Shown in pieces: positions 8,189 through 14,726 of a stretch of DNA of 20,203 nucleotides. This DNA comes from Solirubrobacteraceae bacterium (GTDB taxonomy: Bacteria; Actinomycetota; Thermoleophilia; Solirubrobacterales; Solirubrobacteraceae), in NCBI GenBank assembly GCA_019683665.1, contig JADGIB010000026.1:1-20203 (forward strand), written 5' to 3'. The notes under the pieces were generated by a model. The model saw nothing but the letters and a program-made list of their open reading frames with translations, was not told where the DNA came from and made no database searches. Every line of letters starts with the position of its first letter. Position 1 is the first letter of the stretch. Position numbers and translations under genes: made by a program.

Positions 8189-9760
8189 CTACCCGACCTT
8201 GCGGAACAGCAGCCCCTGCACGGGGTTCGGCGGCAGGCTCCGAACCTGGTCGGGCAGGGTAGCGACCAGCTCGAACCGCGGATCGCCGCGCAGGACGCCC
8301 TCGTACTCGAGCGTCCGGTCGTAGACGCGGCGCGTCCACGGCGCGCTCCAGCGAGCCTCGCTGGTGATGATCGGCGTGACGAGGAGGACCTGCCCGCCGA
8401 CCGGCACCTCGTCGAGGAGCGGGATCAGCTCCTCGCTCACCGACGACGCGTCGAAGCGCTCGACCCCGTCGCGCCAGTCGGTCACGCCGGTGTCGGTGAC
8501 GACGCCGAGCGGGGTCGCGAACCGCAGGCCGTCGTCGCGCGGGAGGTAGTGGCTGAGCACCGGGACGAGCTCCGGCTGGGTCGCGACGACGAGGTCGCCG
8601 CGGCGCAGGTCGGGCCCGAGCTCCTCGCCGAGGAGGTGGACGTTCGACTTCGCGGTCGGGGCGCCGGTCGACGCCCACATGAGCGTGAGCAGGACGAGGC
8701 CCGCGACGCCGATCCCGCCCGCGCGGCGCAGCCCGAACGCCGACAGCAGCAGCAGCGGCCCGACGGTGACCGCCAGGTAGCGGGTCGCCCACGCCGGCGA
8801 CACCTGCGAGGTCAGCCACGGGATGAGGATCGGGACGACGGCGAGGACGAGCAGGACCGGCACGACCACCCGGCGCTCGAACGCGTCGGCGCGCGCGGCG
8901 GCGACGACGCCCGCGCCGCCGGCCAGGAGGATCGCGACGGTCCCGTCGAAGCCGCCGAAGACGAGGTCCGGGGCGTGGATGAGCGCGCGGAAGCTCGGCG
9001 CGTTCGACCAGGGGGCGCCGGTGTGGAGCGTCTGCGAGATCAGCGTCGGCACCCACGGCAGGTAGAGGACCGCGGCCAGGCCGAACCCGATGAGGGCGTC
9101 GCGCAGCAGCCGCCGGCGCTCCTCGCCCCCGGCCGGGAGCGCCGTCCACACGACGACGAGCCCGATCGCGAACGCCGCCCCGAGGAACAGCGCCCAGTTG
9201 TGGGTGTAGAGGAGCAGCGCCAGCGCGATCCCGAACGGGATCCGGCAGCCGCGGCGGCCGCGGACGTAGGCGTAGAGGTAGCAGCCCGTCGCCAGCAGCC
9301 CGAGGAAGGCGACGAGCGAGTACATGCGCGTCTCCTGCGCGTACGTCGTCAGGAACGGGCACAGGGCGGCGAGGAGCGCGAGCGTCCAGCCGGTGCGGCG
9401 GTCGAAGAGCGACGCGCCGACCCACAGGGCGGCGGGGATGCACGCGAGCGCGAAGATGAGCGACAGCCAGTGGGTGGCGACCTCGCCGTCGCCGGTGAGG
9501 CGCATCCACACGTGCAGCAGCAGGTAGTAGAGCGGCGGCGACCCGTCCTGGACGAGGACCCCGGGGATGTCGAGGAGCGGCCGGTCGGCGATGCCGACCG
9601 AGAGGCCTTCGTCGATCCAGTAGTGCGTGCCGAGCTGCCCGGTGCGAACCAGCAGCGAGATCCCGATGAGGATCAGGAGCCCGGCGGCCTCGAGCAGGCG
9701 CGTGCCCACGTCCGGCCGTGCCCGAAACACGCCCGGACGGGGCCAGGCGAGCGTTGCCAC
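8189..9760 (-). CDS. GT-C fold membrane glycosyltransferase, GT39/PMT-like
   Basis: A 523-residue polytopic membrane protein with about 10-12 hydrophobic helices. After the first helix (LLILIGISLLV) comes HYWIDEGLSVGIA with Asp50-Glu51, the acidic pair in the first external loop that is the catalytic signature of GT-C enzymes. DGSPPLYYLLLHVWMRL and YAQETRMYSL follow, both characteristic of bacterial GT39-like (ArnT/PMT superfamily) proteins. The C-terminal ~150 residues form a soluble extracytoplasmic domain. It is expected to transfer a sugar from a polyprenyl-phosphate donor on the outer face of the membrane; the acceptor is unknown. The GTG start has a TAACCT element 7 bp upstream. The gap to the preceding gene on the same strand is 18 bp. 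Confidence 0.85.
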   Translation of the reverse strand: MATLAWPRPGVFRARPDVGTRLLEAAGLLILIGISLLVRTGQLGTHYWIDEGLSVGIADRPLLDIPGVLVQDGSPPLYYLLLHVWMRLTGDGEVATHWLSLIFALACIPAALWVGASLFDRRTGWTLALLAALCPFLTTYAQETRMYSLVAFLGLLATGCYLYAYVRGRRGCRIPFGIALALLLYTHNWALFLGAAFAIGLVVVWTALPAGGEERRRLLRDALIGFGLAAVLYLPWVPTLISQTLHTGAPWSNAPSFRALIHAPDLVFGGFDGTVAILLAGGAGVVAAARADAFERRVVVPVLLVLAVVPILIPWLTSQVSPAWATRYLAVTVGPLLLLSAFGLRRAGGIGVAGLVLLTLMWASTGAPTAKSNVHLLGEELGPDLRRGDLVVATQPELVPVLSHYLPRDDGLRFATPLGVVTDTGVTDWRDGVERFDASSVSEELIPLLDEVPVGGQVLLVTPIITSEARWSAPWTRRVYDRTLEYEGVLRGDPRFELVATLPDQVRSLPPNPVQGLLFRKVG

Positions 9761-9767
9761 CGAGAGA

Positions 9768-9773
9768 AGGTTA
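9768..9773 (-). promoter_or_regulatory. Putative -10 element of the GT39-like gene
   Basis: On the minus strand this reads TAACCT, 7 bp before the GTG at 9760, squeezed into the 18-bp gap between two same-strand genes. It may be an internal leaderless promoter for the second and third genes of the envelope cassette. Confidence 0.45.
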
Positions 9774-9778
9774 GTGCG

Positions 9779-11209
9779 CTAGGTCCGGCACGTTTGCAGG
9801 ACCTCCCACGGGTCGACGTGGGCGACCGCCCGCCAGCGCGGGTCGCCGACCGTGATCGGCGGCGCGCCCGGGATCGAGCGCGGCATCGGGCCGGAGCGGA
9901 ACACGGTCCCGGGCACGGTCGGCACGAGGTCGATGCGGCGGATGTGGACGTCGAGCTTCCAGGCCAGCGCGGTGACCTGGAACGGGCCGGTCGTGACCGA
10001 GCCGCAGGCGCGGACGTGCGCCGGGCCGCCGGCGGCGGCGATCGCGCGGTCGAGCGCCGCCATGAGGTTCGCCTCGTCGCGGGCCGAGCGCCAGTCGCCG
10101 GGGAGCTTCGCCGCCGGGGCGACGAGCAGCGCGGCGGCGGCGACGAGCGCGACGCCGGTCGCGACCGCGCCGGCGCGGGCGGCGCGCGGCGCGAGCCGCC
10201 GGCCGGCGAGCGCGAACGCCTTCGCCCAGCCGAGGCCGCCGGCGACGCAGGCGAGCGCGACCGGGGCGATCATGTAGCGGGCGTTCCCGGAGAAGCCGCG
10301 CTCGGTCATGATCGCGACCTCGAGCATCCAGGCGACCGCGGCGAGCGCGACGAGCCCGACGCGCCGGTCGCGCCAGCGGCCCGAGAGCCAGCCGGCGACG
10401 ACGGCGAGGACGCCGAGCCTCGCCGGCCACGGGGTCATCGAGACCGTCCGCTTCACCGCCTCCCAGGCCGGGAAGTCCGCGAACGCGATCGCGTTCGGGT
10501 TCGGGTCCTGGGCGCGCTTGCCGGCCCGCAGCGCGTCGCCCGAGCCCCACAGCTCCGGGCCGAACCAGAGGACGATCCCGCCGATCACCATGCCGACCGT
10601 GGTGCGGCGCAGCGACGGCTCGGCCCGCCACAGCCAGAGCGCGTAGACCCCGGCGAACGGCCACGCCTCCGGGCGCAGCAGGCAGGCGCCGAACGCGAGC
10701 CACAGCGCGGCGCGCCGCCGGCCGGACAGGTGGAGGTCGATCGCCGCGAGCAGGAGCGCGACGAGCACGCCCTCGGAGTCGCCGATCGTCGCGAAGCGCA
10801 GGTAGCCGGTCGCGGCGGCCAGGCACGCGGCGGCGACGAGCCCGCCGGCGAGGCCGCCGCCGAGGCGCCACACGACGCGGACGCTGAGCGCCAGCGAGGC
10901 GATCGCGCCCGCGCGGGCGACCGCGACCCACAGGTCGGGGGCCGCGGACGGCACGAGGCCGAAGACGGTCGTGAACAGGACCGGCAGCGGCTTCCACGAC
11001 GGCCCGAACTCGGTGTCGAGGTCGAGGTGGAGGATCTCGCGGCCCCAGATGAGCCACGCGTACGGGTCGTACGTGGGGGTCGTCGGCAGCAGCAGCGACA
11101 GCAGCGCGAGCCCGAGCGACCCCAGGGCGATCGTCCCGAGCCCGCCGGCCGGCATGGCGCGCCGCGGGCGCGCCCAGGCGCGGCGCAGCGAGGGGACGGA
11201 CGTCGGCAT
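9779..11209 (-). CDS. Polytopic membrane protein, GT-C-like
   Basis: A 476-residue protein with an N-terminal basic segment, a first helix (LGTIALGSLGLALLSLLL) and then the loop PTYDPYAWLIWGREILH. Asp48 and Glu58 occupy the place where GT-C glycosyltransferases carry their acidic catalytic residue. About ten hydrophobic segments follow, including a late GFSGNARYMIAPVALA block similar to the mannosyl/arabinosyl-transferase-like membrane proteins of actinobacteria, and then a soluble C-terminal domain of about 110 residues. Function is inferred from fold and neighbours only: the next two genes are a GT39-like protein and a flavoprotein. An upstream in-frame ATG at 11287 exists, but it would overlap the divergent VOC gene. 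The ATG at 11209 has a TACGCT element 10 bp upstream and gives a proper membrane N-terminus. Confidence 0.75.
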   Translation of the reverse strand: MPTSVPSLRRAWARPRRAMPAGGLGTIALGSLGLALLSLLLPTTPTYDPYAWLIWGREILHLDLDTEFGPSWKPLPVLFTTVFGLVPSAAPDLWVAVARAGAIASLALSVRVVWRLGGGLAGGLVAAACLAAATGYLRFATIGDSEGVLVALLLAAIDLHLSGRRRAALWLAFGACLLRPEAWPFAGVYALWLWRAEPSLRRTTVGMVIGGIVLWFGPELWGSGDALRAGKRAQDPNPNAIAFADFPAWEAVKRTVSMTPWPARLGVLAVVAGWLSGRWRDRRVGLVALAAVAWMLEVAIMTERGFSGNARYMIAPVALACVAGGLGWAKAFALAGRRLAPRAARAGAVATGVALVAAAALLVAPAAKLPGDWRSARDEANLMAALDRAIAAAGGPAHVRACGSVTTGPFQVTALAWKLDVHIRRIDLVPTVPGTVFRSGPMPRSIPGAPPITVGDPRWRAVAHVDPWEVLQTCRT

Positions 11210-11219
11210 GCGGGAGGCG

Positions 11220-11225
11220 AGCGTA
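11220..11225 (-). promoter_or_regulatory. Putative -10 element of the GT-C-like gene
   Basis: Minus-strand TACGCT, 10 bp before the ATG at 11209. It stands back to back with the VOC promoter hexamer at 11254, leaving 28 bp between the two, so the region 11210-11267 is a compact divergent promoter. Confidence 0.45.
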
Positions 11226-11253
11226 CCGGGCTGACAGCCGGGGCCCGGCGCGG

Positions 11254-11259
11254 TACGGT
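11254..11259 (+). promoter_or_regulatory. Putative -10 element of the VOC gene
   Basis: TACGGT, 8 bp before the GTG at 11268. It is the same hexamer as the one before recQ. No Shine-Dalgarno sequence lies between it and the start codon. Confidence 0.5.
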
Positions 11260-11267
11260 CCGACACG

Positions 11268-11639
11268 GTGAACTTCAGCGTCGACATCGTGTCGGTGCCG
11301 GTCGCCGACCAGGAGCGGGCCCGCCGCTTCTACACCGAGGTGCTCGGCTTCGCCGAGCGCGAGGACGCCGACCTCGGCGAGGGCCGCCGCTGGATCGAGC
11401 TCGTCCCGCCCGCGGGCGGCGCCTCGATCTCGCTCGTCTCGTGGCTGGAGCCGATGCTGCCCGGCTGCCTGCGCGGCCTCGTCCTCGGCACCGACGACGC
11501 GCACGCCGCGTTCGCCGAGCTCCGCGCCCGCGGCGTCGAGTTCTCCGAGCCCGAGGTCCAGGACGCGCCCTGGGGCCGGTGGGCGAGCTTCGCCGACCCC
11601 GACGGCAACGGCTGGGTGCTCGTCGGCCCGGCCCGGTAG
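11268..11639 (+). CDS. VOC (glyoxalase/bleomycin-resistance fold) family protein
   Basis: The 123-residue product is a single vicinal-oxygen-chelate domain: VDIVSVPVADQERARRFYTEVLGF at the N-terminus (first beta-alpha-beta unit), an internal second unit RGLVLGTDDAHAAFAELRARGVEF, and the closing strand FADPDGNGWVLVGP, where a metal-binding acidic or polar residue usually lies. It is most like the lactoylglutathione-lyase-related proteins annotated only as VOC. The substrate and whether it binds metal cannot be told. The first metal-ligand position appears to be Asp rather than His. It is divergent from the envelope cassette and stands alone on its strand. Confidence 0.85.
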   Translation: MNFSVDIVSVPVADQERARRFYTEVLGFAEREDADLGEGRRWIELVPPAGGASISLVSWLEPMLPGCLRGLVLGTDDAHAAFAELRARGVEFSEPEVQDAPWGRWASFADPDGNGWVLVGPAR

Positions 11640-11678
11640 CGGCGGCCGGATCGCTCAGGCGATTCCGTCCGGTCCGTG

Positions 11679-11696
11679 TGCGAACGTGCGTTCGCA
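11679..11696. promoter_or_regulatory. LexA/SOS-box-like palindrome
   Basis: TGCGAACG and CGTTCGCA form a perfect 8-bp inverted repeat around a 2-nt centre. The core CGAACGTGCGTTCG fits the Gram-positive LexA consensus CGAAC-RNRY-GTTCG at every position. It ends 28 bp before the TAGGGT hexamer of tRNA-Lys, next to where a -35 element would sit. The match is read directly; the regulator is inferred. It differs from the strict mycobacterial box at the outermost base of each half-site. Confidence 0.5.
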
Positions 11697-11724
11697 TGGA
11701 GGGTGGAGTCGACGGCGGCGGGGG

Positions 11725-11730
11725 TAGGGT
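11725..11730 (+). promoter_or_regulatory. Putative -10 element of tRNA-Lys (and HNH gene)
   Basis: TAGGGT, 13 bp before the first base of the tRNA. Transcription would begin about 6-7 bp upstream of the mature 5' end. Confidence 0.45.
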
Positions 11731-11743
11731 TTCCGGTGAGCGC

Positions 11744-11816
11744 GCCCCCGTAGCTCAATTGGTAGAGCAAGAGGCTTTTAACCTCGGGGTTGAAGGTTCG
11801 AGTCCTTCCGGGGGCA
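11744..11816 (+). tRNA. tRNA-Lys (anticodon UUU)
   Basis: A 73-nt cloverleaf. The acceptor stem GCCCCCG pairs with CGGGGGC, the D-arm contains AGCTCAATTGGTAGAGC, the anticodon loop is CTTTTAA with UUU at its centre, and the T-arm has the invariant GGTTCGAGTCC. The discriminator base is A. CCA is not encoded and must be added after transcription. It is followed within 11 nt by the start of the HNH gene. Confidence 0.97.
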
Positions 11817-11827
11817 CTGGCACCGCG

Positions 11828-12274
11828 GTGCGCCACGTCCTCGTCCGGTGCCCGCGCCACGGGGTCGTCACGCACTACCGGACCGCCGATCCGCGGGCGG
11901 CCGGGGGATACCGCCTCCGCTGCTCGCGCTGCACCGGCGAGGCCGTTCTGCGGCGCAAGCGGAAGGTCAAGGAGATCCTCGTCGCCGAGGCCGGCGGGTG
12001 CTGCCAGGTCTGCGGCTACGACCGGTGCATCGGCAACCTGACGTTCCACCACATCGATCCGTCGCAGAAGCGGTTCCCGATGTCGACGTGCAGCGGCAAG
12101 TCGCTCGCGGCGTTCCGGGACGAGGCGGCGAAGTGCGTCCTCGTCTGCGCGAACTGCCACGGCGAGATCGAGGCCGGGCTCATCCCGTCGCCGCCCGCCG
12201 GGACCGGCCGGATCGCCCCGAAGCCGCCGCCGCCGGGCGGCGTGGCGCCGCGGCTGTTCGACCCGGGCGCATGA
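11828..12274 (+). CDS. Small HNH-nuclease-like protein with N-terminal zinc ribbon
   Basis: From the GTG at 11828 the product has 148 residues. An N-terminal zinc-ribbon-like unit uses Cys8, His11, Cys32 and Cys35. A basic helix (RRKRKVKEILVAEAGG) leads into an HNH core: CCQVCGYDRC (Cys59, Cys62), LTFHHIDPSQK (His74-His75, Asp77), and VLVCANCHGEIEAG (Cys107, Asn109, Cys110, His111). These zinc and catalytic positions match HNH endonucleases of the small standalone type. The tail is Pro-rich and probably disordered. Target is unknown. The start lies 11 nt after the tRNA-Lys 3' end with no promoter hexamer between, so the two are probably one transcript. A hairpin covers the stop codon. No attachment-site duplication of the tRNA is visible, so this is not an obvious integrated element. 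Confidence 0.8.
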   Translation: MRHVLVRCPRHGVVTHYRTADPRAAGGYRLRCSRCTGEAVLRRKRKVKEILVAEAGGCCQVCGYDRCIGNLTFHHIDPSQKRFPMSTCSGKSLAAFRDEAAKCVLVCANCHGEIEAGLIPSPPAGTGRIAPKPPPPGGVAPRLFDPGA

Positions 12275-12286
12275 TGCGCGCCCGGG
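12262..12286 (+). terminator. Hairpin terminator with the HNH stop codon in its loop
   Basis: CCCGGGCGC (12262-12270) and GCGCCCGGG (12278-12286) form a perfect 9-bp stem with a 7-nt loop. The loop contains the TGA of the HNH gene. No U-tract follows. It separates the tRNA-Lys/HNH unit from the tRNA-Glu promoter at 12305. Confidence 0.6.
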
Positions 12287-12304
12287 CCGGCGCGACGCGG
12301 CGCC

Positions 12305-12310
12305 TACACT
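12305..12310 (+). promoter_or_regulatory. Putative -10 element of tRNA-Glu
   Basis: TACACT, 12 bp before the tRNA 5' end, within an otherwise GC-rich gap. Confidence 0.5.
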
Positions 12311-12322
12311 CGGTCCGTGCCC

Positions 12323-12394
12323 GCCCCCATGGTGTAGCGGTTAGCACGCGGGCCTTTCACGCCCGTAGCGGGGGTTCGATTCCCCCTGGGGGTA
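12323..12394 (+). tRNA. tRNA-Glu (anticodon UUC)
   Basis: A 72-nt cloverleaf. Acceptor GCCCCCA pairs with TGGGGGT, with a G-U first pair as in other actinobacterial tRNA-Glu genes. The anticodon stem is CGGGC/GCCCG around the loop CTTTCAC (UUC), and the T-arm GGGGGTTCGATTCCCCC is perfect. Discriminator A, no encoded CCA. It ends 14 bp from the stop of the convergent dehydrogenase gene. Confidence 0.96.
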
Positions 12395-12408
12395 CTGCCC
12401 GGCGCGGG

Positions 12409-13161
12409 TCAGATCGCGCGCGTCATCGCGCCGTCGACGCGCAGCGCCTCGCCGGTGATGAACGACGCGCGGTCCGAGCACAGGAACGCGGCCGCGGCGG
12501 CCATCTCCTCGACGGTGCCCAGGCGCCCGGCCGGGATCTCCGCGCGGGCGACCGCCTCGGCCTGCTCCATCGAGCCGTAGAGGCTCGCGATCCGCTCGGT
12601 GGCGATCCGGCCGGTGAGCAGCGTGTTGAACGTGATCCCGTCGGCGGCGAGCGCCCGGGCCAGCGTCTTGAACGCGGCCAGCGCCGCGGCGCGGGAGGCG
12701 TTCGACAGCATGAGGTTCGGGATCGGCTCGCGCGCGGCGCTGGAGCTGACGTTCAGGATCCGCCCCCAGCCGCGCTCGCGCATCGCCGGGACGGCCGCCT
12801 CGATGAGCGCGATCGGGCCGAGGACGAGCTCGCGGAACGCCGCCTCCCACTCCGCGCGCGGGAACGCGAGCGGGTCCGGGTTGCTCGGCGGTCCGCCGGT
12901 GTTCGTCACGAGGATCTCGACCGGCCCGCCGAGGGCGGCGGTGACCTCCTCGAGGAGGCCGGGGAGCGCGGCGTCGTCGCGGCAGTCGCAGACGAAGCCG
13001 GTCGCGCCGGTCTCCGCCGCCGCCGCGTCGATGCGCTCGCGCGAGCGCGACGCGATCGCCACCCGCGCGCCCTCCGCCGCCAGCTCGGCGGCGATGGCGC
13101 GGCCGATGCCCTTCGAGGCGCCCGTCACGAGCGCCACCCGTCCGCTGATGCCGAGGTCCAT
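12409..13161 (-). CDS. Atypical short-chain dehydrogenase/reductase lacking the YxxxK pair
   Basis: The 250-residue product has a clear SDR Rossmann fold. TGASKGIG at 13-20 binds the nucleotide, NTGG stands at 87-90 where classical members have NAG, VSSSA around 138-142 contains the catalytic-type Ser, and it ends with the conserved FITGEALRVDGAMTRAI. It resembles FabG-type 3-oxoacyl reductases in overall layout. However, the Tyr-x-x-x-Lys active-site motif is replaced by SNASR at 153-157, so both the catalytic Tyr and Lys are missing. It belongs to an atypical SDR subgroup, with either altered chemistry or a non-catalytic role. No substrate can be named. The ATG start has a minus-strand TACCGT 9 bp upstream. 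It is divergent from the binding-protein gene. Confidence 0.88.
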   Translation of the reverse strand: MDLGISGRVALVTGASKGIGRAIAAELAAEGARVAIASRSRERIDAAAAETGATGFVCDCRDDAALPGLLEEVTAALGGPVEILVTNTGGPPSNPDPLAFPRAEWEAAFRELVLGPIALIEAAVPAMRERGWGRILNVSSSAAREPIPNLMLSNASRAAALAAFKTLARALAADGITFNTLLTGRIATERIASLYGSMEQAEAVARAEIPAGRLGTVEEMAAAAAFLCSDRASFITGEALRVDGAMTRAI

Positions 13162-13170
13162 GGGACCGGG

Positions 13171-13180
13171 ACGGTAGCCT
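13171..13180. promoter_or_regulatory. Overlapping divergent -10 elements
   Basis: ACGGTAGCCT contains TACCGT on the minus strand (9 bp before the dehydrogenase ATG at 13161) and TAGCCT on the plus strand (10 bp before the binding-protein ATG at 13191). The two hexamers share the central TA. The whole intergenic gap is 29 bp, so the two promoters should exclude one another physically. Confidence 0.5.
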
Positions 13181-13190
13181 GCCGCTCGCC

Positions 13191-14324
13191 ATGGCCCGCC
13201 TGCTCGCGGTCGTCGCGGCGATCGCGACGCTCCTCCTCGCCCCCGCCACCGCCGGCGCGCAGCTCCCCGGCGGGGAGATCCGGCTCGGGGCGGTCTTCTC
13301 GCTCACGGGCAGCGGCGCCGACTACGCCGCGCAGCAGCCGTCGGGCGCGCAGCTCGCCGTGGACGAGGTGAACGCCTCCGGGATCCTCGGCGGCGCCCGC
13401 CTCGTGCTCGACGTCCGCGACGACGGCTCGGACGCGCCGCGCGCCGCCGCCCTGTTCGGCGAGCTGATCGACGGGGGCGCCGTCGCGCTGCTCGGCCCGA
13501 CCCTGTCGAACTCGGCGCTCGTCGCCGACCGCGTCGCCCAGGAGCGCGGCATCCCGGTGATGGCCGTCTCGAACACCGGCGACGGCATCCTCGACATCGG
13601 CGACGTCGTCTTCCGCGACTCGCTGTCGGAGCGCGTCGTCCAGCCGCGCACCGTGGAGGTCAGCCACCGCCGTCTCCGCTACCGGCGCGCGGCGATCATC
13701 TGGGCCACCCCGGACGCCTATGCGCGCTCGGGCCGCGACGTGTTCCGGCAGGCGCTGCGCGCCCGGCGCGGCGTGCGGCTCGTCGCCGACCGCTCGTTCG
13801 CGTCCGCGTCGAGGCGCGGCCACCGGCGCGCGCTGCGCGCGATCGCCCGCCGGCGCCCGGACGCGCTGTTCATCTCCGCGCTCGCGCCCGACGTCGCGAA
13901 GGTCATGAAGGCGGCGCGGCGGATGCCCGCCCTGAGGACGGTGCCGTTCATCGGCGGCAACGCGCTCAACGCCCCGCGCCTCATCGAGCAGGCCGGCCGG
14001 GCTGCCGAGGGCGCGATCTCCGGCGCGGCGTGGATCGAGACCGAGGACACGCCGGGCAACGCGGCGTTCGTCGCCGCCCACCGCGCCCGCTTCGGCCGCA
14101 CCCCCGACCAGTTCGCCGCCCAGGCGTACACGGGCGTGAAGCTCCTGGCCGAGGCGCTGCGACGCGCCGGCACGACGGACCCGCGGGCGGTGCGCGACGC
14201 GCTCGCCGGGCTGCGCGACGTCGACACGGTCCTCGGGCCGTTCTCGTTCGACGCGAACCGCGAGCCGCAGTACGAGCCGGTCGTCCAGCAGATCCGCGGC
14301 GGGCGCTACGTGCAGATCGGCTGA
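13191..14324 (+). CDS. LivK-type substrate-binding protein (periplasmic-binding fold, type I)
   Basis: The 377-residue product has a signal peptide (MARLLAVVAAIATLLLAPATAGA, likely cleaved after residue 23 or so), then GEIRLGAVFSLTGSGADYAAQQ, the hallmark start of the branched-chain amino acid receptor family. GAQLAVDEVNASGILGG and VALLGPTLSNSALVADRVAQ belong to the first lobe. The second lobe has PFIGGNALNAPRLIEQAG and QFAAQAYTGVKLLAEALRRAG. There is no lipobox Cys, so it may be free or tethered otherwise. No ABC permease or ATPase genes lie nearby, so it is an orphan receptor. The ligand could be an amino acid, an amide or an aromatic acid. Start chosen for the signal peptide and the -10 element. 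Confidence 0.9.
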   Translation: MARLLAVVAAIATLLLAPATAGAQLPGGEIRLGAVFSLTGSGADYAAQQPSGAQLAVDEVNASGILGGARLVLDVRDDGSDAPRAAALFGELIDGGAVALLGPTLSNSALVADRVAQERGIPVMAVSNTGDGILDIGDVVFRDSLSERVVQPRTVEVSHRRLRYRRAAIIWATPDAYARSGRDVFRQALRARRGVRLVADRSFASASRRGHRRALRAIARRRPDALFISALAPDVAKVMKAARRMPALRTVPFIGGNALNAPRLIEQAGRAAEGAISGAAWIETEDTPGNAAFVAAHRARFGRTPDQFAAQAYTGVKLLAEALRRAGTTDPRAVRDALAGLRDVDTVLGPFSFDANREPQYEPVVQQIRGGRYVQIG

Positions 14325-14346
14325 GCGCCGGCCGGCACCGCGCCGC

Positions 14347-14685
14347 TCACACGAGCTCGGCGTCCAGGTCGCGGTCCACGGCCAGACGGCCGCACCACAG
14401 CCCGAACAGGACCGCCGCGATCAGGGCGCCGAGCCAGTGGATCCCGGCGACGACGGCGATCACGCTCGGCAGGCCGGCGAGGACGGCGCCCGTCATCGCG
14501 CCGACGGCCGGCAGCGACAGGACGCGCGCGGTGACCGCCGCGCACAGCAGCCAGCCGACCGGCCCGCTGAGCCAGCCCCACGACTCGAAGAAGCTGTGGG
14601 GGAGCGCCAGGGCGAGGGCCACGGCGAGCACCGCCACGGCGACGACCTGGACGACGATGGCCTTGACCGCGATCCGTGCGTCCAT
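14347..14685 (-). CDS. Small integral membrane protein of unknown function, 112 aa
   Basis: I do not recognise the family. From the ATG at 14685 the product is MDARIAVKAIVVQVVAVAVL and onward, 112 residues with four predicted membrane helices: about 5-26, 34-55, 58-79 and 82-100. It ends with a short acidic tail DRDLDAELV. A His-Trp pair occurs near the start of the last helix. The start at 14685 is preferred over one four codons earlier because a TATGCT hexamer ends 7 bp before it and covers the earlier ATG. Codon use matches its neighbours. The gene is convergent to the binding-protein gene, with 22 bp between their stops, and its promoter faces that of tRNA-Val. Confidence 0.7.
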   Translation of the reverse strand: MDARIAVKAIVVQVVAVAVLAVALALALPHSFFESWGWLSGPVGWLLCAAVTARVLSLPAVGAMTGAVLAGLPSVIAVVAGIHWLGALIAAVLFGLWCGRLAVDRDLDAELV

Positions 14686-14692
14686 GCGCCGC

Positions 14693-14698
14693 AGCATA
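14693..14698 (-). promoter_or_regulatory. Putative -10 element of the small membrane protein gene
   Basis: Minus-strand TATGCT, the closest in the window to the TATAAT consensus, 7 bp before the ATG at 14685. It decides the start codon because it contains the alternative upstream ATG. Confidence 0.5.
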
Positions 14699-14726
14699 GG
14701 CCCGCCCGCGCGCCGCCCGCCCGGGC

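Noticed and set aside
11696..11827. Peptide-like reading PVAQLVEQEAFNLGVEGS across tRNA-Lys
   Set aside because: This is the well-known false protein obtained by translating a tRNA gene in frame. The cloverleaf is complete.
6653..12274. An open frame of 1873 codons on the plus strand across the envelope cassette
   Set aside because: It is a shadow produced by the GC-rich third positions of the real minus-strand genes. Its composition is almost only Arg, Ala, Gly, Asp, Glu, Val and Leu without domain motifs. Only its last 148 codons are a gene, the HNH protein.
11744..12394. Integrated element or group I intron using the tRNA genes and the HNH protein
   Set aside because: Both tRNAs are intact, no duplicated tRNA 3' end is seen nearby, no integrase is present, and no intron core can be recognised.
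14318..14348. Hairpin between the binding-protein gene and the small membrane protein gene
   Set aside because: Only a 5-bp outer stem with imperfect inner pairs can be drawn, which is expected by chance in such GC-rich DNA.
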